NCBI GenBank assembly: GCA_963971425.1
Contig: OZ020518.1
Location: forward strand, 1,503,001-1,567,000
Direction: 5' to 3'
Source of the DNA: Bryoerythrophyllum caledonicum
Taxonomy: Eukaryota > Streptophyta > Bryopsida > Pottiales > Pottiaceae
DNA: 64,000 bases
Shown here in pieces: positions 21,501 to 34,214 of this stretch. Position 1 is the first letter of the stretch, and every line of letters starts with the position of its first letter. The notes under the pieces are model-generated. The model did not search any database. It saw only the letters and a program-made list of their open reading frames with translations, and had not been told where the DNA came from. The translations under genes were made by a program, and so were the position numbers.

Positions 21501-23956
21501 TGTGAGCGGCAAAACCGGCTCACAGTGACGAATGGGTCACACAATGTACGCATTGTGGTTAGAAAATAGTAGAAAGGTGTTATCCAATTGGATTAGCCCA
21601 TTATTTTTTACCAAAATGACCAATTGGCCTTTCCCATCCACTAATTCTTAAAGTGGGAGCCACAATAGGGCAACTAAGATTTTTATGTGGTTAATCAAAA
21701 AATAAATAGAAAGAAAAAAATAATAATAAATGGTTGAAAAAATAAATTTAAAAAAAAAAGCAATAGAAGAGTTAGAAGGAAAAGGGATGGAGAAGAATTT
21801 ACCTCCTACCAATTTGGAAACCGTGAAGAAGCCACGGTAATTTAACCACGGAAAAAATAGGAGAAGATGGAGGAATGATGGTGAGGAGGAACAAAAAAGG
21901 ATGAGGCTTTAAAAGCCCATAAAAAATAGTCAAAAGGGTCAAAATGACTTGGGTAAAACCCCCACCAATCACTAATTAAATTAGGCATACCCCACGCAAG
22001 GGGAATTCAAGTTAGGTGGAGTAGGTAGATTTAGCATCTTTGAATTAGTTAGATAGCTCACTTATTGTTGATCATGCGCACATCATGTGGCATGATGTTA
22101 AACTATTAGTAAAGGCATTCTTATGTTAGTGAATGCGCCCCCCTAGTGTTGCGAGGGTGGCTAGTGATTTACTAGCTTTTTAGTTACTATTTGTTTAGTG
22201 TGACCATTAATGTGCCCACCCAAAAGTGGCGGCTGTGAACGACAAAGGGAACGACCTTGGGAACGAAGAAGGGAGCTAGAAGCCTTGGGGTTACCCCCCT
22301 GGGAGGTCGCTCATTCGAAGGGTGAGAGCTAGGAAACCAAGAGAGGTGTGTGGAAAGAGAGAAAAGAGGTAGCGTTCCAAATTTCCCCCTCCCGTGGGCT
22401 GGATTTTGATTCAATTATTACGAAAATTGGAGGGTAGTTAGATCAAAGCGTTGGATTTCCAACAAGCCCAAGAATGTGGGATTTGGAGTCATCACAACAA
22501 AGATACGGGCTGCGGGGCCAGGAGAACCAGCTGGAGAATCGGCGGCAGATCTCACACGGCCTCGGACTTTCCCTTCTCAGTTGCGGAGTTTTGGTCGAAT
22601 CAAGCTGAGATTTTAGGAATAATTAGATCAAAGCGTTGGCTTTTCAACAAGCCCAAGAGCGTGCAAATCGAAGCTGTGACAACAAAGATACAAGCTGCAG
22701 AGCAAAGACGACTAGCTCGAGGATCAGCGGCGGATCTCACATGGCCTCGGACTTTCCCTTCTTCGTCGCGCAGTTTTGGTCCAATCAAGCTGAGATTTCA
22801 AAAGTAGTTAGATCAGAGCGTTGGCTTTCTAACAAGGCCAAGAATGTGGGATTTGGAGTCGTCACAACAAAGATACGCGCTGCGGGGCCAGGAGAACCAG
22901 CTGGAGAATCGGCGGCATATCTCACACGGCCTCGGACTTCCCCTTCTCAATTGCGGAGTTTTGGTTGAATTAAGCTGAGATTTTAGGAATAATTAGATCA
23001 AAGCGTTGGCTTTGCAACAAGCTCAAGAACGTGCAAATCGAAGCTGTGACGACGAAGATACGGGCTACGGAGTGAAGAGCACCAGGGAGAGAAGACGAGC
23101 ACGATCACAAAGTCACCATCAAAGGGCAGAGAGTGAATTAAGCGAGATCAAGGAGCTTCTTTCCTCTCTCAAACTTGTTCACTATTCTTTTGTTCATGTA
23201 ATGGGAAGGAACCCTAATTTTACTATCTACATCGATCGCGCGGAAGCGCTACCCAAATTACAAGAGAATTAGGGTTTCAAACCTAAGTCGGTTTAAGTCA
23301 ATACAAGGAGTTAAATTCAACTGATAAGTATGCATGCCGTATGCATGAGTGAGACCCCTGGTTGTGAATGTGCATGATGTATGCATGAATCATATGGTGC
23401 ATGACTTAAGTGAATGTATGTATTGAGTGTTGCACTGCTCGTCGCATGGTTGTGAGTCCCAATTTAATTTGTTTGATTAATTGAACATTGCCATTGTATT
23501 AAGCACAAAAAAATTGTAAGGATAGAGAAAGAAAATATTAAAAAATGAAGTTATAACCAAGGAAATAATGGGGATACAAATTCTGGTGTCAAAAAAAGAA
23601 GTATGTCTGGTGCCAGCTGTTGTCAAGGTCGTACCTTGATCTGAAACCGGTCTTGGAGGGTCTAATCTAGTTCATAAGACCGGACGGAATCCATCTAAGC
23701 CAAAAGACGTTGAAAACGGAGCCCTAAGGCAAAACTTATGCGTGTTTGAAGTTCGTATCCACATTAAGGCTGAATTCAACCATCACAATACCAATTAGTA
23801 ACCAAACTTCCATAGTGACCATGATATAAGTCACCATGCTTGTATGGGGTATGCATGGTTGGTCTCAATGATGGTTGCACAAGGGGTTGTATCCCGTGTT
23901 AGAGTCTTGTGTTCAAGGTAAGCCACTTGTTAGGGGGCGGTTTATTTTGGGTCACA
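21501..23956 (+). repeat. 3' LTR
   Basis: 2456 bp, nearly identical to the 5' LTR. Differences seen: C/G, A/C, G/A and C/T within the first 45 bp, A/G before CAATAGAAG, and one extra T near the end. No clear polypurine tract stands directly upstream; the preceding bases are AGATAGCCGCCATC. Confidence 0.92.
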
Positions 23957-23961
23957 TTGTG

Positions 23962-25330
23962 ATATTGCTGATAGATGTATATTGGGTATGGTTAGATGTT
24001 TTAATGTATAATCCATTAATTAGGCTAGTATGTGTGTAGTTAAGTCCACCTTGACAAGAGTATTGTGTATCGGTTGGAATTAAATATAATTCTAGGTTAT
24101 TCGTATAATTTTTTCATTGATAGTCTATGTCAAGTGGAGGAGTAAAAACCTCTCCGTTTTGTCGTCCAATTAGGGCGATATCTCGGTTAAAGTCTCCGCA
24201 AAGTATTATTGTGTGGTTAGTATGTGTATTTATTTGTAAAGTGATGGAATTTTGGATCTCCGGAATAAGCCTAGTGTCTTCTATGTGCGAAGGCATGTAT
24301 AGATGAAAAATGAGCCATGGTTGGAGGGGTCGGTTAGTAATTTCAATAATTTGAAGACATGGTGATATATTAGCCGGGGTAGGGATTTTAGTAATATTCG
24401 TGGGGAGTCATATGATTGGTGTATGAGCATGACTAGACCTCCGCTTGCCGGTGTATATGGTCTTCGTTGTTGGATGCATCGTGTGAGAGAGTGAGTGTTA
24501 CTAAATATAAGTTTATAATCGGGGAATGTTTTTTGAATGTATTTTGTGGATTTAGTAGCGGTTAGTTTAGTTTCTTGTATGACAATTATGGCGGGTGGTG
24601 TGTTGGTGTAGGCAGTTAGATTGTGGATGCATGGTCAAGCTGTATTTAACGTTGAGGCATTCCATGTCGTTATATATGTGTTTCTATTGGCTATATTGTC
24701 GTGGTTACCGAGTAGAGGGGAAATGTAGGCGGGTGTCGGGGTGGGGTGTGTTTAAGCATGAATTGGTTCAAGGCATCTAAGAGTTTCAATGATAAGATTG
24801 TGTGGGAAGTATGGAAATTTTTGTTGTAATTCGTTAGGGGAAGGGGGTGTGGTTTGGCTATGAATAAAGTTGGTTTTCTTCTAGGAATTTGGTGTATGGG
24901 TGAAGTGTATCTACATGTCCTTCGGGGGGGTTATGTAGAGAGGATAGGATGTTTAGTAATATATTTGTCCAATGTATTGGGTTTGTGTTGGTAAAATGTT
25001 GGTTGGTGATATTGTTGCATTCATCTATTGAAGGTTGGAGGGTGGTAATTATGGCAAATAGGATATGTGTGGATGGGTGGTTATTTTTTTGATGTATATA
25101 GCGGGAAATGTTGGGATAAAGGGTAGAGTAAGTTTGGTGAAGTGTGTGATTATTTTTTAGAAGTGGCGCAAAGGAAGAAGCTAGGTGTTGATATTCGGGG
25201 TGGAGTTTTATAGTGTTTGGGATGAAATATATTTTTGATAATCTTTTGAGTGTTTTTGGATGGTTGAGGAAGACATTTGGCATAGGGCCGGGGTTAATTC
25301 CTATGTCTCCGCACAGTATGATTAATAGTG
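23962..25330 (-). pseudogene. LINE ORF2 N-terminus: 2A-like motif and APE endonuclease
   Basis: APE-type endonucleases nick target DNA. The minus frame from 25330 reads LLIILCGDIGINPGP just before ATG 25283, a 2A-like motif (consensus DxExNPGP, here with Gly for Glu). Then about 140 residues (25283-24858) of unknown function follow. After a frameshift come TYITTWNAST (metal-binding Asn), PAIIVIQETKLT near 24575 (catalytic Glu), YTPASGGLVMLI near 24440, and ILCGDFNRDIALIGR near 24200 (Asp and Asn). The last motif is close to the LTR insertion; NPNDFPI at 13665 may be the terminal xDHxPI block. Stops at 24858 and 24114 and frame changes break it. Confidence 0.75.
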
Positions 25331-25423
25331 TTTGATGAGTTATGTTTATGGTTACTAGCGGGAGGGGTATGGAGTGTTGTGGTGGTGGTGGTTGTGGTTG
25401 TGGTGGTGGTAGTGGTGGTGGTG

Positions 25424-26116
<693 letters not shown>

Positions 26117-26343
26117 TTATTCTTTTATTGTTTTTGTGTTTTCTTTTATCTTTTTGTAAATTTTTCTTTTTCTTTTGTATTTTCTTTTATATTTTTTGCA
26201 TGTAGTATATATGTATACTTTGGTATATATGAGTTTTTTGTTTTTATACTTTTGAGTATAGAGATATACTAGTATATATTTGACGTTTATAGTATAAATA
26301 TATACTATTAAGTATACAATTGCTATCTCGTTGTTTGTCAAAC

Positions 26344-27983
26344 CTAGTTTGACGTGTCCATCCCTTCAATGGTTAGTTGTACTCTTTGGCTAGCTCTCTC
26401 TTCTTCTTCCATGATAGTTTGTACGATGTTTTTTCTAAGGGATGTCATTTCACTTCGCAATACCTTTTTGGTAGTTTCTTGCACCATATCAGCATAGTTT
26501 CTTGCTTCTTCAATAATTTCACCTTTCATGGTTGCCATTTCTTTTCGGAGTTCTGCAATAGTGTTTTGTGTACCCCTGTTAACAACTATCTCTACCATCT
26601 GGTTAAGATCCTTTGCACTAATTAGGTTTGGAGCATTCTCCATGGCTATGACCGCATTCATAGCGGCGGAGTTCACATCTACCAGTCCCAATCTTTTGAG
26701 TTCTTCTGCGGTTGGGGGGTTTATACCATCGAGGCTTCTAGGATGAGGAGAAAAATCGACATACTTCCTATCAAGCTCTACATTTTGTTTCACATGCTTC
26801 TTGTACACGGCAGCATTGAGACATTGTACATTGCATGTCCCAACATGTTTACCATTCTCAAGTTTAAAATACATGCTCACAATGTTGTTTGCACCAAGCT
26901 TTGATTTGAGTCCTTCTAATTTCTCAATGGATTCTATTTTACTAAGGTTTTTAGCAATTAGAATTAAAGCATTTTTCTTCAATTTTTCATCCTACTCATT
27001 TTTCCTTTGCTCACAAAATTTGGCACAAAAATCTCATTTGCAAACGCCACTTTGTTGCTGTTGACTATGGCAGCCATCTTAGGGGATGTGGTTTTTATCC
27101 ATGCAAATTCATTGGCTGCCTTTTTCTCTACCCCAGTAATTTCAAAGTTGAACCCTCTAGCAAAACTCTCTTTTGCTATTTCCTCATGCATGGTAAACCA
27201 TTCTTTGTTTCCTAGGGTTGGGCTAGCCACTTTCAACGAAAGATTGTTAGATGAAGCCAATGGGTTTTATGACTTACATACCTTGCCTTTGAGTGGAATA
27301 CCCTCATTTAGAGTGAGGATGAATGATTTCACATCTTGCAGAAGAGCGTGTGCATCTACTTTCCGGTTCATCAAGTGAAGCTTGATTGTCCCACTCCAGT
27401 TCTCCGATTTGTGATGACAAAAAATTGCAATTGGTTCTCCCAATATTGTGCCAAGAGGTATCTCCAACTCTTTGAGCTTTTCCACAACCCTAGTGTGAAT
27501 GACTTTGCAAGCACATACTTGATCCCCAATTTCAAAGTTAATTGACACTTGGTAATCTTTAGCAAATTTGTCCTCATCAACCACAACTTCATTTGGAACT
27601 TGTATCAAGTTAAAATAATTACCTTTCACCCCATCAGGCTTTGATGTTGGCCACTCCTCTTGTGCAACATACCGAAAAGAGAGCATCGCTTCTATGTCGG
27701 CTTTTGCATGGACCTCCCTCATACCCCGCAATTTCAAATCTTCTATGCTAAGAGCTGGGATTTTGGGCAGTCCTTTGCTCTTAGCAATAGTATTGAGAGA
27801 GCAAAACCCTGACCAGTACTCAGGTCTAGGCATGGAGGTGGCCTTTGCCTTTTTCTAGCTAGGGGGATTCAGACCATTTAGATTCCGTTTCTGGGCAGCA
27901 TAAGCATCATCGTCCTTATTGACCACAACATCATTGAATGAGATTTGTTTGGCAGCAGATGCAGCGTTGCTTGACTGAGACAT
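26344..27983 (-). pseudogene. LINE ORF1, broken
   Basis: Starts MSQSSNAASAAKQISFNDVV at 27983. It passes a TAG at 27855, continues in the same frame (MPRPEYWSGFCSLNTIAKSK from 27833), passes TAA at 27267 and continues (NNLSLKVASPTLGNKEWFTM) to a frameshift at about 26980. It ends in EERASQRVQLTIEGMDTSN at TGA 26344. Total about 545 codons. The last 100 residues (IAELRKEMATMKGEIIEEA and following) look like a coiled coil, common in LINE ORF1 proteins. I recognise no zinc knuckle. LINE ORF1 proteins bind RNA; that role is inferred only from position upstream of ORF2. Confidence 0.6.
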
Positions 27984-27984
27984 T

Positions 27985-28271
27985 CTGCAGTAAAGAGTGT
28001 AACATTGAATTAAAGGTTTGTGTATAGTTTTGCCTCTTTTAACCATGAGATTACCTTCATGCCACAATTTAATTTGTGGGCATACTGAAGGTAATACTAA
28101 CAAGGAGAGGTGGGTTTTTAAGCTAGAACTTATAAGATGACATACATAAAAGGTCCAAAGAAAAATAAAGAACCTACTATCAACAATTACATCATTAATC
28201 ATACACCGGATTTTTAAACAAAAATTGTATTTCAAAAAAGCAGCAATACGGTGAGAGGTGGATAATCTTAC
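27985..28271 (-). other. Possible intron in the LINE leader
   Basis: On the minus strand CAAAAG is followed by GTAAGATT at 28271. A pyrimidine-containing TTTACTGCAG ends at 27985, one base before the ORF1 ATG. Both match plant splice consensus and the 287-bp length is normal. Splicing itself is inferred. Confidence 0.45.
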
Positions 28272-29899
28272 CTTTTGAGGTGGGAGGTCGCCGCACGGGT
28301 TTGGGGGTGCACTCGAGGGCAAGCAGCTGGATGGACCAGGTACGGTGCAGGTCAGGTACGTGGACGCGATTTTTGGGTCGCCGAGGGTTTGAACGGCTAC
28401 GGCTCCAGTGCCGAGGTATCTTTTACCTGACTGTTGAGTGCCGAGATGTAGGGAGTCGAGAGGGAGGGCGGAAGATGGCCGCCGAGGACTTGTTCTCCAC
28501 TTGCTGCGGAAGGAATGCAGCACACCGTTGGGCTCGGCCGTAGGGGTTTGGGTGGGGGGAGAGAGCGCCACCTTCGGGCCTGTCCACGGAGTCTCCCACT
28601 GTTGGCTTTGACTGTTGCGTGACACGGCAGCAAAAGCAGAGTCTTTCGCCTGTCTTGTGAAGTCTGTTGCGTTACGCGTCTCAACTTGTTCGCACTTGCA
28701 GGGATTTGGATGTGGCAGGGGAGCTTTGCCTTCGCGCCTGCCGTGTGAGGTTCTACCCTTTTAGTTTGTGTCTCTTGAGCGTTCTTGTCGGCCAGTTGTC
28801 TGCGTTCGATTTGGTTGTTTCCCTCGACCACGACTTCTCTGGATGTTCCTCCGTTAGGGATGTTGCCACCAGCTTTCGAGTTCCTAGGGTTTCTTGCGTA
28901 ATGTGATACCTGCAACCATTGAAACAAGTGTATGTAAGTGTGGTACTGTGTGCAATAAGTAAAATTCAAGAACTGAATAGCGTAATGAGAAAGAGGATAA
29001 GTGGGAGATGGTGGTTTGAAGGTCAATCTCGCAATTGCCAGTTACTACGTTTCACTGTTGCGGTGTGCCGCTTGACCTTGGGCGGACGAGGTGTAAATTG
29101 ATTTCTCATCAAGTAGCCTGTAACATGTCTACTCTGTGTAGGATACAACATCTCAATGTTAGTGTTCTGATAGATCCAGCATTGTACTTGCAGGGAGCAT
29201 AGAAAAGGCAACACATGAGAAGAGCGAGGTAAGAATTCATCACATAGGAGGAGGGACCTCTCTCCTTGCCTCAACTTGCGGTCCTTCGATCCACCCTGAC
29301 GACGTCTCTGACCACTCCAGGTAAGGTCTTCTCTCTAGGTACGAGCAACGTGCAGTGGCATTCGGCTGAGATGATCAAGATGAGATGGATAGTGGGGAGA
29401 ATGGAGGTGTATCTTATACTTTGTTGATCTGCTTTCGATGTCGATGTATTTCATTGTTGACTTTGATGAAGGACGTCATTGTGGAGGTTGCTGGAGGCTA
29501 GGGTTGAATTTACCTAGGCGATTTATTGACCGTATGATTTGAGTTTGATGGTTGCGATGTGTTGCTCTTGGATCTGGATCCGTTTGGAGCTTGATTGCAT
29601 CGTTCTTGAGGCGGCTAGGGTTTCGTATCAGTAGTTGCCACCTTTCTGGTATGTGTTTGTTGCCGATGTTGTTGATGTATCAATGTTGATTATGGCTAGG
29701 TCGATTGTCATTTTGTGTTCTAAAAGCCATGAATTGAGAGAAACAATGGAATGGACAAGGAGGTGAGGAGACGTACCTGGTGTTGATGTTGTTGCCTGTT
29801 GTGACGTTTTCTGGTGTTGTCGTTTGTTGGTGCTGCCATTTTCTGGTGTTGATGTTGTTGCCCCGTTGTCAGTGTTGGTTTGGCGTGGGTCAGCTGTGG

Positions 29900-30790
29900 G
29901 TCGTCTTTTGCGATGGTTGTGCTCCTTCCATCTTCTGCAAAAACTTCTGGGTGTATCTCTGGGTTCGGTGGTTCTTGTTGCCGGAGTTGTCCATGTTTTG
30001 TCTTGTACTTCTACTGTTGATGGTAGGCCACTTGTGCATGTATCGGCGTATTTGTTGTCTGGGAGCCGGTGTCTTCAAGGAGCCTGCGTCTTCTGGGAGT
30101 CGGTGTTTCAGCCTTCGGTTGACTCTGAATTATCTTGCACTTTTGTTGTTGGCGATATGGTGTTGATGCTTGCTTTGGTGTGCTAGTTTGAAGTGAGCCG
30201 GTGTCTGCAGGGAGCCGCTTTCTTCTGGGAGCCAATGTCTCAGCCATGGATCGTCGCTGGTTTTTCTTGAACTATTCCTCTAGCCGAACGGGCACTGGTT
30301 CTTGCCTCGGCATACGTGATTTCCGGGTTCCGGTGTCTGCAGGTAGGCGGTGTCTTCGTGGAGCCGGTATTGCAGTCCGGAGTTGTCTCAGTTTCGTCAT
30401 GCACTTCTGCTGTTGGTGAAGGGACGTTGGTGCTTGCCTTGGCGTATTGGTTTGCTGGGGGTCGGTGTCTTCAGGGCGTCGATCTCTACTGGAAGTCGGT
30501 GTTGCAGCTGCGGTTTGGTCGGTGTCTTCAAGGTGTCAAACACAACTGTAAGCCGGTGTTGCAGCTACGGTTTGTCTTTCTCTTAAATTGCACTTCTGTT
30601 GTCGTAGATAGGTTGCTCTTGCTTGACTTGGCGAGTTGATGCTTTGGAATCCGGTGTTTGCAGGGAGCCGTTGAATTTTGGAAGGCGGTGCTTGTGGCGA
30701 TCATGTGCCTGTTGTTGGTCGATGTCCTCTGATAGTCGGTGCTTGTTGAGATCTGGTGTCTTCTACAAGTCTGTGGTTGCCGGCGTACAT
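29900..30790. repeat. Degenerate tandem repeats in the LINE leader
   Basis: Blocks built on GGAGCCGGTGTCT and TGCAGGGAGCCG recur many times at irregular spacing on the plus strand. The minus strand repeats a coding-like module seen twice at about 30245-30060 (AETLAPRRKRLPADTGS and AETPTPRRRRLLEDTGS). Possibly an expanded leader repeat. Confidence 0.55.
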
Positions 30791-31455
30791 GTTAATGCGG
30801 CATTGTTGTCTTGAGCAGGTCGTGATTTTGTTGCTGCACAATACATTTCTATGTGGAGACTTTGGTTTTTTGGTTAGTATCTTTGAGAGTACAACTGCAA
30901 TGATGTGTGTTATATCATCGCTACTTTGTCTGTATGATTCCTGCGCAATGCTATTGTTCTTGACTAAGCAGTATTTCTCTACCTATGTTGAGCTATGACT
31001 ACCAACATGTTTTATTTGTGTGGAATTGTTGTATCTACTGTGGCTAAAAGTGCACTCTAGGGAGCAACCAATCGATGTTACTGTGAGTTTAATGTGTACT
31101 AGAGACATGCAAGCAATACACACTAATACTAGTTTAAGCAAGAAATAGAAAAAGGTGTGAGTAAGAGATAGCCTGATCTAGTGCGCAAGTTGTCCAGATC
31201 TTGAGTTTGCTGGTCCTTTCTCCAATGTTGTATGTTGTAGCACTAGGTCGGAGGGTGTAGGACTTGTAGGCGGCTTGCAGATCTGGAAGTGCTCTAAGAC
31301 TAAGGCATTTAGGTATTTTGGTGTATGAAGAAGAGATCTATGTCCAACATGAGTTCCCAAGCTTTCAGATCTAATCTCTCCACAGATCCACCTTCAAAAC
31401 ACCGTGATCTCCTCACTAAGTCTTAGCATGTGAGCCATTCCAACACAGCCTGCTT

Positions 31456-31532
31456 CCTAGGCCTAACCCTTGAATCAAATCAAAAGAAAAATATCCTAGG
31501 CCTAACCCTTGAATCAAATCAAAAGCAAAATA
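31456..31532. repeat. 39-bp direct repeat, two copies
   Basis: CCTAGGCCTAACCCTTGAAT and the following bases start at 31456 and again at 31495, nearly identical, inside the LINE leader close to its 5' end. Confidence 0.85.
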
Positions 31533-31691
31533 GGGGCTCCCGACAAGGTCCAGCAGTCCTTGAGGCCTATGGTGTTTGATTTGAGACTAAAACCCACACT
31601 CCTCCTGACCAGAAATTACGGAGCTCACTCAGTCTTCATTGTAAGTGTAGAACTCTCCACAATAATACAAACCACAATCTTGTAATGTCTA

Positions 31692-32559
31692 CATTTTTGG
31701 AATACTTGACATGCAAAATATGTCATAGTCTAATTGTATTCCCATGCCTTTTTTTGGCTTTGAATAATTTGTTTTTTGTGTTTCTTTCCAAAAGCCAATG
31801 AAAGAATGTCATGGGTTGGCATGGATATTGAACCCAAGGCCTTGTGATTAATGCACCAAGCCTTTGCCACTCAACCTTCTTTTGATCTATGTGAAATTCC
31901 TTGTAGGAAATTGCTTATGTATTTTTCATGGATAAATTCTTGTTGGAGACAGCGCTTTGGCGTTTGCACTAGCGTTCTCTGTGAGGTAAATGGTGCTGCA
32001 AACGCCAAAGCCCTATCCCCAATAAAAATTCATCCATGACACATATGTACCTCATTTATTGCAAAACCAACAACTTTTTGGATGCGGATGAGATGCAGTC
32101 TTCATCCCATGTTATACGGGCAGTCAAGATCCTAGCATGGAGGATATCATGTCAAAGTGTCATTCACTAGTCACCTCCTACCATTTGGATAATGTTTCAA
32201 TCCATAACCAAGTACAAGGTGAGTTGGTTGGGAACCAAGAAATTAGGTACATGTGCTTTATAAGAAACAACCAAAGGTCCTACATGGAAATAGTATCCTT
32301 CACAGTGTTACGTTCATAGCTATATGGAGCTTGATGGCTTTTTACTCCATTGTTTGTCCACACAATCATTTTTTATAACCAAATTTCATTTAGAGAAAAA
32401 TTGATGTATGTGGAAGAAAATTATTAAATTAGTTGAAATAGGTGGCATATTTGCACAAGAAGTGGTGTGAAACTAATCTTGGACTACAACGTAAATAAAA
32501 TTGGTGCCAATTGGCAATAAGTCCAAATTAAAAAAATAGCATTGATCCTCCATTGATTA
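31692..32559. other. Non-coding stretch, nothing recognised
   Basis: Original target-site side of the LINE. The short open frames at 31851-32039 and 32137-32319 show no known domain. Confidence 0.4.
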
Positions 32560-32584
32560 TTCACTATAATACAATATGCAATGG

Positions 32585-32790
32585 TCACTTCCAACATCTA
32601 CATGCTAAAGTATTAATTTTGTAGTGGTTCGGACACAATGGATATTACTCATGTATTATGCGGGTATCACCTTGGAATTACATGGGTATCACCTATACTC
32701 AATCTCTTGAATATTCCAAAGAAATTTGGACACTTTCCATTGTGAGTTAGTTATGTACCATTGCGTAGGGTACTAACACATTAACCATGG
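32585..32790. repeat. MITE-like inverted-repeat element, copy 2
   Basis: Diverged copy of the element at 1425-1618. It shares GGACACAATGGATATTAC, GCGGGTATCACC and AAATTTGGACACTTTCCATT, with ends CAATGGTCACTT and its imperfect reverse GTACCATTGCGTAGGG. Confidence 0.45.
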
Positions 32791-32799
32791 TATGAGGTG

Positions 32800-34121
32800 T
32801 GGTTTAACATTTCACTATTACATACCTTGTTGTATTTACAACTTGAAATTTTAATGTATGCTCTCCAATGAGGTGAATAAGTGTAAATACGGAGCCAAGT
32901 TGGGGCTAAGGGAAATTTTACACTAAATGCACACATGTAACTTATTTCTACTTCACAAATGTACTGAAGTTAGCAAATAGGGTTAAGTTTACATTTAAGA
33001 TAACCTCCCAAAGCCAACAAATTAAGCATTGTGCATACATGGAGAGAATAAATAATTATTATATATATATATATATATATAGTTTAGTGATAGTCAATAT
33101 AATCACAATTTCAGTCCAAGTGATTTCATATTTTTCCAATGAAATATGAATCAATTATGAATTGCAACCATGTTTAGCCGGTGGCCGCTAACAGGTACCT
33201 TCATAAGGGCCAATCAAAAGTAAAGGATCTTGACCACTAGCTAAAATTCTATTTGGAGCTAAATTGGTGGTAATGAATGGAAGTAGGTTGGATATGCCCC
33301 AACCAATTATTATGGGTTTTGGTTGGTTACAAGGGGGGTTGCCTTAGTGTTGGCCACATTTAGACCTTTGATGACAATTAGGGTGTGTAGGTTCATATAT
33401 CCATGCCAACTTCCACGATCTAAGGAAACTAGATAAAATGAAATGATTTCACACTGGAGAGTAGAAAATAGTTCCATACATTGACGAGCACTCGAGGTTT
33501 ACAACAATAGGAAATCGTGTTTACTCACCAATCCACTTTAGAAATAGCTACAGTGCCACTTCATGCATACTTTCTATAACTTTGTCATTATTGCAATGAC
33601 TTATAGATATCACAGGTACACATGTTCATTTTCAAAAGATTTGTGAAGTACTAAGTAATTGCACAAATAATTCCTACCTCCAAACTACCTCCAAACTACC
33701 TCCACTATCCTTGTAATGATTTCATACAACACGTAGGATGCCATGTCACGTATTTCCTTACCACTATTTCTAGTACAGATGCATCAATTCCTACCTCCAT
33801 CCCACCAACCAAAATAGCAATTTCCACCTCCAGGTGCAAACAGACCCTTAAAGCATGGTTCCATGCAATGCCCGATCCGTCATCTCTGACAAGGTCGGAT
33901 CACTTCCATAAAGCTAGCTTCTCACCCTACCCTAAAAAGTAAGGTCAGTTGTAGCTGATAATCTTTGGGATGATGTAGCCATTTTTCAAGCCCGTCAGCT
34001 TCTCCATTCCTCCCAACATATTAATCAGAGCAAGATGGATTGTGAACTTCATGGTAGGACCTGTCAAATTCTCTGAATAAAGGTAATTGGGATACAACTT
34101 GGAAGCATCCAAAACCTTGGA
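32800..34121. other. Non-coding stretch with an AT microsatellite
   Basis: Contains (AT)n at 33059-33081. The bases at 33830-33855, read in reverse (GGGTCTGTTTGCACCTGG after TTA), look like one Harbinger/Tourist terminus, but I could not find its partner. Nothing coding. Confidence 0.4.
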
Positions 34122-34214
34122 TTGATTATAATAGTTGACGTTGATATAATAGTTGACGTTGATTATAATAGTTGACGTTGATTATAATAGTTGATGTTGA
34201 TTATAATAGTTGAC
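34122..34214. repeat. 19-bp tandem repeat, about five units
   Basis: TTGATTATAATAGTTGACG repeated with small changes at 34122, 34141, 34159, 34178 and 34197. Confidence 0.9.

Larger units (their letters stand above)
13688..23956 (+). mobile_element. Young non-autonomous Ty3/gypsy LTR retrotransposon
   Basis: 10,269 bp with LTRs of 2455 and 2456 bp starting TGTGAGC and ending GGGTCACA, bounded by TTGTG. By eye the LTRs differ at six places (four in the first 45 bp, one in an A-run, one indel), about 0.2 percent, so insertion was recent. The 5.36-kb interior encodes gag, zinc knuckles, an aspartic protease and the end of integrase. RT, RNase H and the integrase catalytic core are absent, so movement depended on a relative. 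It sits in the endonuclease region of the minus LINE. Confidence 0.92.
27984..31679 (-). other. LINE leader (5' UTR), unusually long
   Basis: 3.7 kb from the target duplication to the ORF1 start, GC-richer than its surroundings at 28.3-28.9 kb. It contains a possible intron (27985-28271), degenerate tandem repeats (about 29900-30790) and a 39-bp direct repeat (31456-31532). The several open frames on both strands (for example 28397-29026 minus and 29780-30186 plus) resemble no known family. Part of the leader may be captured sequence. Confidence 0.5.

Noticed and set aside
26344..27983. Reassigned stop codons (TAA/TAG read as Gln, as in some green algae)
   Set aside because: The TPX2 exons encode many Gln with CAA/CAG and contain no in-frame TAA or TAG. 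Stops in the elements also replace Trp and fall beside frameshifts, as expected from decay.
29780..30186. Plus-strand Val/Leu-rich frames resembling a membrane protein
   Set aside because: They run antisense to the LINE leader through degenerate tandem repeats; the hydrophobicity comes from GTT/TTG-rich sequence.
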